Part shown: in pieces, positions 42,314 through 52,379 of the stretch | Layout of the letters: each line of letters begins with the position of its first letter | Numbering within the stretch: position 1 is the stretch's first letter | From: Amoebidium appalachense | Taxonomy: Eukaryota; Ichthyosporea | Length of the DNA: 64,000 nt | Direction of reading: 5' to 3' | Assembly: GCA_963693365.1 (NCBI GenBank) | Contig: CAVNZM010000007.1 | Location: 7,936,001 to 8,000,000 of the forward strand | The notes under the pieces: model-generated | The model's database searches: none | Seen by the model: only the letters and a program-made list of their open reading frames with translations | What the model was told of the DNA's origin: nothing | Translations under genes and position numbers: made by a program

Positions 42314-43300
42314 GCGAAAACAACAACAGAAAATGCAAGACAAAAAAGGAAGGAAGATAGTAATCAAAAAATGAGGAATTATTAGTTATTGAGATACTGT
42401 CCTACTGCATAACCTTCCCATTCACCTCTTCCCATTTCCCTTTGGATTTCGTTCCCTCCCGGTTGTTCTCCTTTTTTCTATCCCTTTTTTTTACCTCTCT
42501 AAAGTGTCCCCCGCCATCTCCCCCCCCCCCCCCCCCCCCCCCCTGCCCGGCTTCAGCATCCCGGCCCCATGGCCACTGGAAGGCAAAGTAAAAGTTGTTA
42601 AACCGAAGCTTTCCTCTCTCTCTCCCTCCCTCTCCAACCCCCCTACCCCCCCACCCTCCTCCCTTCATCTTCCTTCAACATCTCTGCACCACGAAGGGAA
42701 GCAAAGCATTGCTACAGCGAAGCTTCCCCCCGCCCCCCCCCCTCTCTCTCCCTTACCCTTCCCCCCCCCTCCCGCCCCGGCCGCATACACACACACACAC
42801 ACACACTCTCACATTTTCACACAGACACACACACAACTTCGACTAGTTCCCCGCCTGGTGTCCCTCGCCCTGCTCTCCGAGTCCCCCTCCCCTCCCCCGG
42901 CTTACCCCCCCCCCACCCTCTCCCCCCAACCACACACACACACACCACCCAACTTAGCCCCCCAACCTCCCCCCCCCCCCACCCCCCCCCCCCCCCCCCC
43001 AAAAAAAAAAAAATTGGTGGACGAACAAAATTTTGACTACAGGAAAACAAAAAAGAAAACTGATTCGGTATCACCTCACATCTTGTCTCTGCACACATCA
43101 CTACTCTTTTGAAACTTGCTAACTTGTAGTTGAGTTGAAGCCTACCATTGAATATAAACGTTATTAACATTCGAGGCCGATCCCTTCCCCTCATCCACTC
43201 CTCCCCCCTTCCCGCCCCCCCCACCCCCCCCCCCCCCACCCCCCGGCCCCGCCCCACCCCCCTTCACACAAATACACGCACACACACCACCACAACATAA
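39801..43300. repeat. intergenic, pyrimidine-rich with C tracts
   Basis: 39801-40180 is unique. 40210-40620 is CT/GT-rich. C-rich tracts lie at 40739-40770, 40856-40905, 41459-41483, 41586-41617, 41968-42016, 42519-42543 and 42970-43000, and there is poly-G at 42279-42312. A TTCAGCATCCCTGC-type block followed by GGAAGG and A-rich text occurs at about 41504, 42552 and 42673. No gene recognised. Confidence 0.65.
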
Positions 43301-43307
43301 CATGTGC

Positions 43308-43640
<333 letters not shown>

Positions 43641-44200
43641 CACAAATGGTCGACCACTGGGCACCACCACTGAAGAAAAACCACTTTGAGGGGGGGGAGG
43701 GGGGAGAGGGGGGAGGGGGGGGATCAAAAATGAAAATATAACGGGAAAGACAAAAAAAATCAAACACACCACGGGCACCGGCAAGAAAAGACATGGCTCC
43801 AAAAAAAAAAAATTTTAAGTAGACAAACCGAGATTTTAAAGACGAAAATCATTAAAGACAAAAAGAAAAAAGGGAACTGCAGACACCATCTATTAGCAAG
43901 TCTTAGAACCCATGAAAATGGGTTACCAGAAGGATCACATCCAATGTTGCTTAACTTATGCTGCATAGCTTAGTGACCTATCCCCCCCCCCCCCCCCCCC
44001 CCCCCCTCCCCCCCCCCCCCCCCCCCGCCCCTCCATCTCTTCCACTGTACTCCTACCACACCCGACCAGCTCATCAGCTCACTGTATAAAATTACGCGCG
44101 GGGCGGGAAAGGAGCCTTTGTCTCCCCGGGCAGCGGTGGGGGTTTCGGGTGGGTGGGTGGGTGGGTGTGGTGGTGGTGGTGGTGGTGATTTGGGGGGGAT

Positions 44201-44233
<33 letters not shown>

Positions 44234-44392
44234 TGGAGGGGAGAGGGGGGGGGGGGGGGGGGAGGGGGGAGGGGAGCCAGGCATACCTTGCATCCCACTA
44301 GCCTTTCAAGTTGTCCAATGATTTGGTGTATTCTGCCTCCGTGTGCGTCCAGTGCACGTACATGCAGAAGCCTTGTGTTTGTATGTGTGTGT

Positions 44393-44437
<45 letters not shown>

Positions 44438-44499
44438 GGGGGGGGGGGGGGGGGGGGGGGGGATGTGTGGGGGGAGGGGGGGGGGGGGGGGGTGGTGTT

Positions 44500-44581
<82 letters not shown>

Positions 44582-44890
44582 CCTCAAGCTGTTCCCTCTT
44601 GCGGGCATGTGTTCAAGTGGGTCCTCAATGCAGTCTGTAATTGTCAAGTGGCCGGTCACCGGGACAGTAATGAGAGTGAATGCGCATGCGTGGATCGAGG
44701 AAAAGAAAGTCAAGCAGAGATGTACATAGTATTCTTTCCATTGATAAAGGCAGAGGCCTGAGAGTCTAACTTTGTTGCTGCTCTGGACCTATGTTAAGAG
44801 TCTTTGTCTCTCCCCCCCGCCCCACCCCTCTCAAACACACACAAACACACACACACACACACGTGCGCGCGCACAGTCGCGCGCACCCAC
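43641..44890. repeat. intergenic with G/C and (GT)n tracts
   Basis: Unique 43800-43980, poly-C 43982-44026, poly-G 44199-44231 and 44247-44263, (GT)n plus poly-G 44383-44492, (GT)n 44509-44580, unique 44581-44800. No gene recognised. Confidence 0.65.
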
Positions 44891-44894
44891 ACAC

Positions 44895-45190
<296 letters not shown>

Positions 45191-45192
<2 letters not shown>

Positions 45193-45916
45193 TTTCTGTC
45201 ATCAATATACACTCCGTCTGGATTACCACTTGCTAGTGTGAACAGACAAAAGAAGCCTTGAGAGAGAAAGAAAGACACCCGAAAGACTGAGAGAAATAAT
45301 TAAACTAAAAACACTATAGAGGAAACGATGTATCACGAGTTTGTTTCAGAGAACATATCCACGATTGCACACAGGTGTACACTAGTGTGCATTTTCTAGA
45401 CGATCATCATACCTTAAAAATGTGTCTTCGACTGTTTTCATAATGGGCAACTCCAGAGAGCCAAGGAGTCAATCTTACCACCCACCTAAACCCAGCCTCC
45501 CCCACTCGGAGAAGCGTGAATCTTCACAAGAATCGACAACAAAAGGCAAACGTGAAACACAAACTAAGAACTCCGTTTTCACGGATAGTTCTGTCAGTCT
45601 GTCGGCGTTTTTGCACCTGTATGCTGGGTCACAGACCCATGGGAAAAATTCACATGAAACGAATGGAATTTGGAGCAATATCACCATGTAGGCTAGTGTT
45701 CTCTTCCGATTGGCTCCGACAGCACTCTCGATTCAGCACTTTTGAGATGGAGAAGGACTCGGCTGATGGCGTGCTGACAACAGCCGAGCGTGCGTGGCTT
45801 GCACTGTCGTACTGTTGTGTCACTGTCAAATAGACTTTCTCTGATGCTCCCACTCACTGTAAAATAACAAACGGTTTGGGGTTATGCCCCCGCCATCCTA
45901 GTGGCGTAGAACACTG
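45191..45916. other. unique intergenic sequence, no gene recognised
   Basis: Non-repetitive. An open frame at 45422-45691 (89 codons) has ordinary composition but no signal peptide or motif that I recognise. Confidence 0.45.
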
Positions 45917-45998
45917 AGAGGGGTCACCCGCAAGTTGTAAATATATGCAAATATATGCAAATATATGCAAATATATGCAACTTGCGGGTGACCCCTCT
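45917..45998. repeat. perfect 21-bp inverted repeat with ATATATGCAA units in the loop
   Basis: Arms 45917-45937 and 45978-45998 are exact reverse complements (AGAGGGGTCACCCGCAAGTTG on the left). The 40-bp spacer is built of about four ATATATGCAA decamers. No target-site duplication seen. Confidence 0.9.
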
Positions 45999-46364
45999 GA
46001 GTCTCCCTCAGTCTGACGATGGCGACATTGACCATTCCCCCCTTCTCCCCCCCCCTCCCCACCTCCCCCCCGCGCCCCCCCATCCCCCCCCCTCCCCCCC
46101 CCCCCCCCCCCTCTCTCTCTCCCCCTTTCCCCCCCAAAGGTCACGTGAGACTGAGTTATTGGGTGCCGGATCGGCCACTTGCGTGTGTGTGTGCGTGTGC
46201 GGCACACACACACAAAAACAAAACAAACCCGTGGTACCCACGTGTACCCGCAATTATACACCATAACACAAATACACAAATAGCTCCTTCCCACCCGCCG
46301 ATGCACACAGCCACCCACACGTGCGCACACACACACACACACACACACGCACAGAGAGAGAGCG

Positions 46365-46403
<39 letters not shown>

Positions 46404-46424
46404 GAGAGACAGAGAGAGAGAGAG

Positions 46425-46482
<58 letters not shown>

Positions 46483-47099
46483 ACTCACACTCACACTCAC
46501 ACACACACACACACACCTTTGTAAACAGTTGGACTAGTTAGGATAAGGCAGAGTACAACTGAATCAAAATAAAGACAGAGAACGGGTAGAAAGGCACACG
46601 CGGCCAGGTTGCTTTTACTATGGGCCGACTCAGTCTGTCTCAGACTTCACTGATGTGATCCCCGTACTGGGACGGCTTTCTTATATAGCCCCCAGGTTTC
46701 GGATCAAGGCCCAGGATTGGTTCATACGCGGCCAGCGCGGGTGGCAACATGCCATTCGTGATTCTGGTGCGGTCCGAGCCAGTCAGACCTTTGTCCTATT
46801 TATGCAAACCTCTTATTGGTTCACTTCGTTTATGTGGTATGCAGCTGAAGAACCATATATGGTTCAATTCTTAGGTCAGAGTGAGTCCTATTGGTGCGGA
46901 CATAATATTTATGTGATATTCATGACAAAGCACGAATCGTGTGCTAGTAGATCACATTCTTTAGTAAACATGTACAGTTCATGTGTACAGTTGTTTACAA
47001 CCTTTGCACACACTCACACATGCGCAGTCGCACAGACACACATGCGCGGTGGGGACACACAATGTACACACATACAGACCATGACTTACCTTTTCATAC

Positions 47100-47137
<38 letters not shown>

Positions 47138-47262
47138 ACCAAAAAAAAATGCCCCGTGCCGTCCATGTCCACCCACTCACCTCCCCCCCGTCCCCCCCTC
47201 CCCATCCCCCCACACCCCACCCCACCCCCCAACACACACAAACGCACATGTCACACACACAC
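45999..47262. other. intergenic up to the LTR element
   Basis: C-rich 46037-46120, (CA)n-(GA)n-(CA)n 46328-46516, a unique stretch 46520-46980, poly-C 47101-47137 followed by an A tract, and CACACA sequence to 47262. An open frame from 46655 runs into the C tracts. Its unique part (about 110 codons) has no recognisable motif. Confidence 0.55.
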
Positions 47263-47267
47263 GTACA
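47263..47267. repeat. 5' target-site duplication (GTACA)
   Basis: GTACA immediately precedes the 5' LTR and is repeated at 53145-53149 immediately after the 3' LTR. A 5-bp duplication is usual for Ty1/copia integration. Confidence 0.9.
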
Positions 47268-48032
47268 TGTTGGAGTACACTGGTACTCCCGGCTAGCAAT
47301 GTCTGTTAGAGAAAGTTTCTGAGCAATTGAATAACTGTTTCAACACTCACTCGAGTGCATAGAGCTTTTGTTTACGGTCATATTCATATATGGTAGTTAT
47401 ATGTTTGAGCCAAAACTGTACCAATGACGAGCTTCACTAGCAACGTGCTAATTGTGCTCATTAATTAATATTCCCGGTTCAGATGATGTCATGTCTATAT
47501 TTGCCACAGGATTCTATTCTTAGAGTGGTAGTGTGCTTTATTCCCGGATATTCTCAGAATATTTTTAGTTGTGTGAAGCAAGATTTACGTTTAACTGCAA
47601 TTGGTGTGTTAAACACGTTTATTTGTGTGCTTTAGTGCAAGTTAACTAGCCACTCAACGTGCACAGTTAACTTTTATATCTTTAACGACTTGTTTTCATT
47701 GTGCTCTCTTTTCGGCCATGCTGTACATGGCCCACCACCAGGGTGCACACGAGGCCACCATGAGGTGGCCAACGACTATATAAAGCAGTGCCTCCCATGT
47801 CACAAACATGGGAAGCAGAACGTTTGATTTACACTTTTCTACTGTCGTTTCCAGTGCACAAAACACATAGACTAGTTACCCATCATACACGACACTATGT
47901 CTGACAACTTACAGTTGCAGCAACTAGTCCAACTACTGGAGCAGAGGTTGGCCTCACAAGATGCAATCATTTCTGACTTACAGAAGGAACAACGTGCACT
48001 AGAACTAGCTTCTATGAACACAATGTCCAACA
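47268..48032 (+). repeat. 5' LTR (765 bp), containing the gag start codon
   Basis: Begins TGTTGG and ends CCAACA, perfect 6-bp terminal inverted repeats. It holds the promoter (TATATAAA at 47777-47784) and, unusually, the gag ATG at 47897, so the last 136 bp of the LTR encode Gag residues 1-45. Perfect short hairpins: 47272-47289 (6-bp stem), 47714-47732, 47753-47770 and 47793-47813 (7-bp stems), the last three bracketing the TATA box. Confidence 0.95.
47777..47784 (+). promoter_or_regulatory. LTR TATA box
   Basis: TATATAAA lies 113 bp upstream of the gag ATG, so transcription is expected to start around 47805-47815, at or just after the 47793-47813 hairpin. The same sequence in the 3' LTR could drive transcription into flanking DNA. 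Confidence 0.7.
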
Positions 48033-49105
48033 GGGTTATGGGCCCCTCACGTAATGATTCCATCAAGTTCAAGGTCGACATCCCTCTCTTCACTGGCATT
48101 GATAATGATTCAGGCACGGACTACCACACATGGGCCGAAACCATGTATGTCCAGCTTTCTGGTGCTGGTCTTCTCCACACCATCGCGCCCAGTACGGAGC
48201 ACCCGGCTACCCGTGAACAGGTCGACACTGCCCGTTCCTACCTGTGGCAAGCACTCTCGATTGACGTGCGTTGTATCCTAGGGTTAACACGCACCACCAC
48301 ACCTGCGGAGATATGGTCGGCCCTATCTGCCCACTACCTGGAGCAATCTGAGGCCAATCAGTACGACCTTATCGGGCTGTACATGAATTCTACGCCTGAA
48401 CCTACGGACACCGCGACGAAATACGCCATGAAACTCCGCGGCTACGTGCGGCGCCTGGCCGATTACGGCACACAAATTGGTGATGCTCAAGTGCTGACCA
48501 AGCTCACCAACGACCTCGGCAAGGTGCCTTACTACGAAATGCCTGTAATTGCCTACAAGATGACACCCAAGCCTACCGTGATGGGCCTCCTCCAACAGCT
48601 ACGGGCATATGAGACCAGCCACCCACGTGCACGTGTGACTACCAGCTCCGGGCCGGCCGCCTTCACCACACGGGCTCCTCAACCTGTCATCTGCCACGGC
48701 TGCGGCAAACCAGGCCACATCAAGTCTCAGTGCCCCAACGGCAACGGCCAACACAGCAACTCTGGCAACAACCGTGCCAGCACCTACCCCAAGGGTTCCT
48801 GCGTCAACCACCCACTGTCTACCAGTCACACTACCGCCATGTGCAAGGGGGGCAACCGTGCCAACGGCCGCAAACCTAAGGGTGGTCCCCTCCTGCCTGG
48901 GTCCTGCATCAACCACCCTGCCTCTACTACCCACACTACGGCACAGTGCAAGGGGGGGCTGCCGCTCCCCGGGCTTTCCTCATGTCTAGCAACGACTGTG
49001 GCACCAACAAGGTGCTCCTCGACTCTGGAGCCACTGACCATGTGTGCCCCCGGCCCGATGTGTTCATCAACATGCGTGCGGCGCCTTACTCCACGGTCCA
49101 AGTAG
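47897..49105 (+). CDS. gag: copia Gag (capsid/nucleocapsid) ORF
   Basis: 402 codons. Residues 1-45 are encoded in the LTR and residues 46-50 by the primer-binding site. An N-terminal coiled-coil-like segment (about 5-38, Leu/Gln-rich heptads) is followed by a copia-type Gag core (about 60-250). Then comes a CCHC zinc knuckle, C-H-G-C-G-K-P-G-H-I-K-S-Q-C (near 275), and two copies of a second C-x2-H-x6-H-x4-C motif (GSCVNHP... and GSCINHP...). The protein assembles virus-like particles and packages RNA. The frame leaves for pol by -1 at 48952-48958. Residues after that are probably read only when no shift occurs. Confidence 0.9.
   Translation: MSDNLQLQQLVQLLEQRLASQDAIISDLQKEQRALELASMNTMSNRVMGPSRNDSIKFKVDIPLFTGIDNDSGTDYHTWAETMYVQLSGAGLLHTIAPSTEHPATREQVDTARSYLWQALSIDVRCILGLTRTTTPAEIWSALSAHYLEQSEANQYDLIGLYMNSTPEPTDTATKYAMKLRGYVRRLADYGTQIGDAQVLTKLTNDLGKVPYYEMPVIAYKMTPKPTVMGLLQQLRAYETSHPRARVTTSSGPAAFTTRAPQPVICHGCGKPGHIKSQCPNGNGQHSNSGNNRASTYPKGSCVNHPLSTSHTTAMCKGGNRANGRKPKGGPLLPGSCINHPASTTHTTAQCKGGLPLPGLSSCLATTVAPTRCSSTLEPLTMCAPGPMCSSTCVRRLTPRSK
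48033..48045 (+). promoter_or_regulatory. primer-binding site for initiator tRNA-Met anticodon arm
   Basis: GGGTTATGGGCCC starts on the base after the LTR. It is the exact complement of GGGCCCATAACCC, the conserved anticodon stem-loop of eukaryotic initiator tRNA-Met (anticodon CAT). Priming by a tRNA half is known for Drosophila copia and yeast Ty5. Here the site also codes for Gag. Confidence 0.85.
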
Positions 49106-49941
49106 CCGACAAGGGTGCATGTGCAGTGCTTGGGGTGGGCGACGTGTTCTTTTCCAGCACCATCGACGGCGTTACTGCGGTGCATCAGCTGACGGATGTA
49201 CTCTACGTGCCCTCCATCCCCGACACTCTCATCAGTGTGTTCACGGCAACTACCAACGGTGTTTTACCCCGCTTTGACACCCGCGGCGGCGTTAAGTTGT
49301 GCTACGGCGATCAAATTCTGGCCACCGGCTCGGCTGTCGGCACCAAGCTGTACCACATGGCGGTGTCTCTTCTGCGCGCGGACACAACCCCGGACGCCCA
49401 AACCACCACTGCTCCGCGTATCCTCAAGGTTACTGCCGACCTCAACACGTGGCACTACCGTCTGGGCCATGCTGGCATTGACGCTGTACGCTCGGTCATC
49501 AAGTCTGCAGGCCTGTTGGTGGGTGGCGGTGCCAAGTCTCCGGGTGTGTGTGAGCCCTGTGCCCTCGGCAAAGCCCACCGTGTTGCCTTCTCCGAATCAA
49601 CTAGCCAAGCTCCCCGGGTCCTAGCCAAGGTTCACAGCGACATCAGCGGCCCCTTCCCTCCCGCGATCGGTGGTGCTCAGTACTTGGCGACGTTCCACGA
49701 CGAATTCACCGGCCACACCACGGCCGTGCCCCTCGTCAAGAAGTCGGACACACTGGCTGCATATGTGACGTACCACAAGGCGGCGGTTACCCAACACGGT
49801 GTTCCCATGCAGGTGTTTCAGTCCGACGGGGGGGCGAGTACATGGGCACGGCCTTCGGGGACTACAACCGTGAGCATGGCATTCGCCATCAGATCACTAC
49901 CACCGGCTCTCCTCAACAGAATGGGACTGCCGAACGACTGA
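48946..49941 (+). CDS. pol: copia protease and N-terminal integrase (pol, first segment)
   Basis: Functional from the G7 shift site at 48952-48958, not from an ATG of its own. The aspartic protease active site D-S-G-A-T is at 49021-49035. The integrase HHCC zinc domain (WHYRLGHAG...CEPCALGKAH) lies around 49450-49580. The first two acidic residues of the integrase core follow: VHSDISGP near 49630 and FQSDGG near 49817. After the second G7 tract (49828-49834) this frame loses homology, and the third catalytic residue and all following domains are in the -1 frame. The stop at 49939-49941 is therefore not the natural end. Confidence 0.85.
   Translation: MQGGAAAPRAFLMSSNDCGTNKVLLDSGATDHVCPRPDVFINMRAAPYSTVQVADKGACAVLGVGDVFFSSTIDGVTAVHQLTDVLYVPSIPDTLISVFTATTNGVLPRFDTRGGVKLCYGDQILATGSAVGTKLYHMAVSLLRADTTPDAQTTTAPRILKVTADLNTWHYRLGHAGIDAVRSVIKSAGLLVGGGAKSPGVCEPCALGKAHRVAFSESTSQAPRVLAKVHSDISGPFPPAIGGAQYLATFHDEFTGHTTAVPLVKKSDTLAAYVTYHKAAVTQHGVPMQVFQSDGGASTWARPSGTTTVSMAFAIRSLPPALLNRMGLPND
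48952..48958 (+). promoter_or_regulatory. putative -1 ribosomal frameshift site (G GGG GGG)
   Basis: In the Gag frame the codons are aaG GGG GGG C, a canonical X XXY YYZ heptamer that lets both tRNAs re-pair after slipping back one base. The new frame leads straight into protease. A sequencing indel in the G tract is the alternative. Confidence 0.55.
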
Positions 49942-52193
49942 ACCGGACCCTCCTCGACATGGTTCGGGCACTCCTGCAGCAGTCCGGCCTTCCGGTGGGA
50001 TTCTGGGCCGAGGCAGCTGTGACCGCGGCTTTTATACGCAACATGCTCCCGTCGCGAGCCACCGGCAGCCAATCGTCTCCCGCTCTGCTGTGGACCGGCA
50101 TTCCTCCCGACTACAGCCGGCTCCGTGTCTGGGGCTCTCCCTGCTACGTCCATCAACAGGATACACCGAAACTGGCGCCTCGTGCCGTCAAGGGCGTCTT
50201 CGTGGGCTACCCTCCTAACATCAAGGGCTACAAGGTCTGGATTCCAGCAGCACACAAGATGACCGTCAGCCGTGACGTGCAGTTCGACGAGGCTGCTATT
50301 CTGCACCCCCTCCGTGATGTCCCATCTGATTGGTCGACCGCACCGGCAATTCATCATTTTTTGGAGTCATCTGATTCGTCAAATCAGCCAGCCAATCACA
50401 TCGTCCGGAATGATCAGCAATCTGATTCGTCTCGTCTGTCAGCCAATGGGACAGCGCCGAGTGATCAATTGGACATTCCGATCCTGCCCGAGCCTGCACA
50501 TCGGCTCCCCCGGACGACCCGTAGTGGCGCTGTGTACAACGACCAACGTCGAGGCCCGACTGCCAACGTGGCTGCTGCTACGGCCCCCCTTGCCCCCCAG
50601 GCTACGGCTCCTGCATCAACACCCATCAAGGCTTCCACCATTGTTGTCCCCAAGACTGTCCGGGCTGCACTCAAGAGTCCCCAGCGTCTGAAATGGGAGG
50701 AGGCTGCACACCGTGAGCTCAAGGCCCTGGAAGACAACGGCACCTTCACCCTTGTGCCCCGTCCAGAGGATGGCTCCACTGTCATTCCGGTCGGCTGGGT
50801 CTTTACGGTCAAGCAGGACAACGTCGGCAACGTCACTGCTTTCAAGGCCCGGCTTGTGGCCCGGGGCAACTACCAGCAGCCTGGCCAGGACTATTTCGTC
50901 ACCGAGTCACCTGTGGCTGCGCTGGCTACCATCCGGCTGGTTTTGGCTACCTCCGTGGCCCAAGGTCTGCCTCTGCGCCACATCGACGTCAACACAGCAT
51001 TCCTCAACGGCACCGTCAACGAGACCATCTACATTGAGCAGCCCCCTGGCTTCGTCAACCCCTCGGCCCCCCATGCTGTCGGCTTGCTCCACAAGGCGCT
51101 CTACGGCCTAAAACAGGCACCGCGCCAGTGGTATGAGGCCCTCCGTGACCATCTCCTCGACCAAGGCTTCATTGTGAGTGCTGCTGACCCGTGCCTGTTC
51201 ATCAAGAATGCCGGGACCCCAACATTTATTGCCCTTGCTGCCTACGTGGATGACTTCACCGTGACGGCCGCCACTGATGCGCTCATCGACGATTTTTTCA
51301 CCAAGCTGGATGCTCGTTTCTCTGCCAAGGACCTGGGTCGTCCTACCCTGCTCATCGGGCACACTCTTACCTGGCTGGAGGACGGGTCTCTGCGTCTGGG
51401 CCATCGTCAACACATCATCGACTTGGCTGCCCGTTTTCGTCTCACCCACATGTCCGGCACCAAGACCCCCATCGTCCCGGGCCAGGCCAGTGAAAGCAAC
51501 AAGACCCCAGCCTACAGCAAGAAGGAGGACTATGCCAGCCTGGTCGGTGCCCTGCTGTGGATTGCGCGTACCACCCGCCCCGACATTTCCCAGGCTCTGG
51601 GAGTCCTTACTCGACACATTCATGCGCCCACCGTCACCCACTGGACTATGGCTACCAGAGTTGTAAGCTACCTGCTGGCCACCATCGACCTGGGTATTGT
51701 CTACCGTCCCGGCCCCCCCAACCTTGTTGGCTACTCCGACTCCGACTACGCCGAGGACCGCGACACCCGGCGCTCCACCACGGGCTATGTCTTCTTCATA
51801 AACTCCTCCCCTGTGTCCTGGGTGTCTCGGCTCCAGTCCATCACCACCCACAGCTCCACTGAGGCTGAATTTGTGGCCATGTCTGCTGCTACGAACGAGG
51901 CCCTATGGCTCAACTATGTGATGGACGACCTGGGCCTTAATCCTATCAATGAGCCCACCCCGGTGCCCATCCATGGGGACAATGAGTCTGCCCGGGCCCT
52001 GCTGGACACCCTGGGGGTTAAGCCCAAGACCAAGCACATCGACGTCCGCTACTGCTCCGTCAAGGAACATCACCTGCTGGGCAACATCACTGTGGTCCCG
52101 GTGGCTTCTGCTGACAACAAGGCCGACATGTTCACCAAGGCCCTGTCTGCCTCTTTCTTCACCAAGGCCGTGGGGATGCTCAACATGTGCTGA
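49842..52193 (+). CDS. pol: copia integrase C-part, reverse transcriptase and RNase H (pol, second segment)
   Basis: 783 codons from the first ATG, though homology starts slightly upstream at the G7 tract, so this is a continuation and not a separate protein. Integrase remainder about 1-150, with the conserved PQQNGTAER at 24-32. A linker rich in Ala/Pro/Ser follows (160-270). Reverse transcriptase spans about 275-520, with FKARLVARG (334-342), DVNTAFLNG (382-390), YGLKQAPRQW (421-430) and the catalytic YVDD (468-471). RNase H occupies the last part: SDSDYAEDRDTRRST, SSTEAEF and the GDNESAR stretch. It ends at TGA 52191-52193. Apart from the break near 49830 no stop or frameshift is seen. Confidence 0.92.
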   Translation: MGTAFGDYNREHGIRHQITTTGSPQQNGTAERLNRTLLDMVRALLQQSGLPVGFWAEAAVTAAFIRNMLPSRATGSQSSPALLWTGIPPDYSRLRVWGSPCYVHQQDTPKLAPRAVKGVFVGYPPNIKGYKVWIPAAHKMTVSRDVQFDEAAILHPLRDVPSDWSTAPAIHHFLESSDSSNQPANHIVRNDQQSDSSRLSANGTAPSDQLDIPILPEPAHRLPRTTRSGAVYNDQRRGPTANVAAATAPLAPQATAPASTPIKASTIVVPKTVRAALKSPQRLKWEEAAHRELKALEDNGTFTLVPRPEDGSTVIPVGWVFTVKQDNVGNVTAFKARLVARGNYQQPGQDYFVTESPVAALATIRLVLATSVAQGLPLRHIDVNTAFLNGTVNETIYIEQPPGFVNPSAPHAVGLLHKALYGLKQAPRQWYEALRDHLLDQGFIVSAADPCLFIKNAGTPTFIALAAYVDDFTVTAATDALIDDFFTKLDARFSAKDLGRPTLLIGHTLTWLEDGSLRLGHRQHIIDLAARFRLTHMSGTKTPIVPGQASESNKTPAYSKKEDYASLVGALLWIARTTRPDISQALGVLTRHIHAPTVTHWTMATRVVSYLLATIDLGIVYRPGPPNLVGYSDSDYAEDRDTRRSTTGYVFFINSSPVSWVSRLQSITTHSSTEAEFVAMSAATNEALWLNYVMDDLGLNPINEPTPVPIHGDNESARALLDTLGVKPKTKHIDVRYCSVKEHHLLGNITVVPVASADNKADMFTKALSASFFTKAVGMLNMC

Positions 52194-52379
52194 GCACCCG
52201 TCATCAACCAACTGCGCCCTCATACTTCAGGGGGGGGGAGAGAGTTGCATCCGACTGTGCAACTACGTGTACCATACTAAAATTGAGTAGGGGAATCTTT
52301 ATTGTCTGTATTTTGTGCACCTGAAGCACTCGAGCTCAGTTGCATTAATTCATACCACAATTATCCAATTGAGTAGGGG
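52194..52379 (+). promoter_or_regulatory. 3' untranslated region and polypurine tract
   Basis: The purine run GAGTAGGGG at 52371-52379 directly abuts the 3' LTR and is the expected plus-strand primer. The 12-mer ATTGAGTAGGGG occurs twice (52282-52293 and 52368-52379), and a second purine run GGGGGGGGGAGAGAG lies near 52231-52245. Confidence 0.7.

Noticed and set aside
46655-47296. 213-codon open frame upstream of the LTR element
   Set aside because: The second half is poly-Pro/CACACA translation. The first half has no recognised motif, signal peptide or promoter.
49828-49834. Programmed frameshift at the second G7 tract
   Set aside because: The phasing (C GGG GGG) does not allow the P-site tRNA to re-pair. 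A one-base homopolymer change is simpler, so I keep it only as a question.
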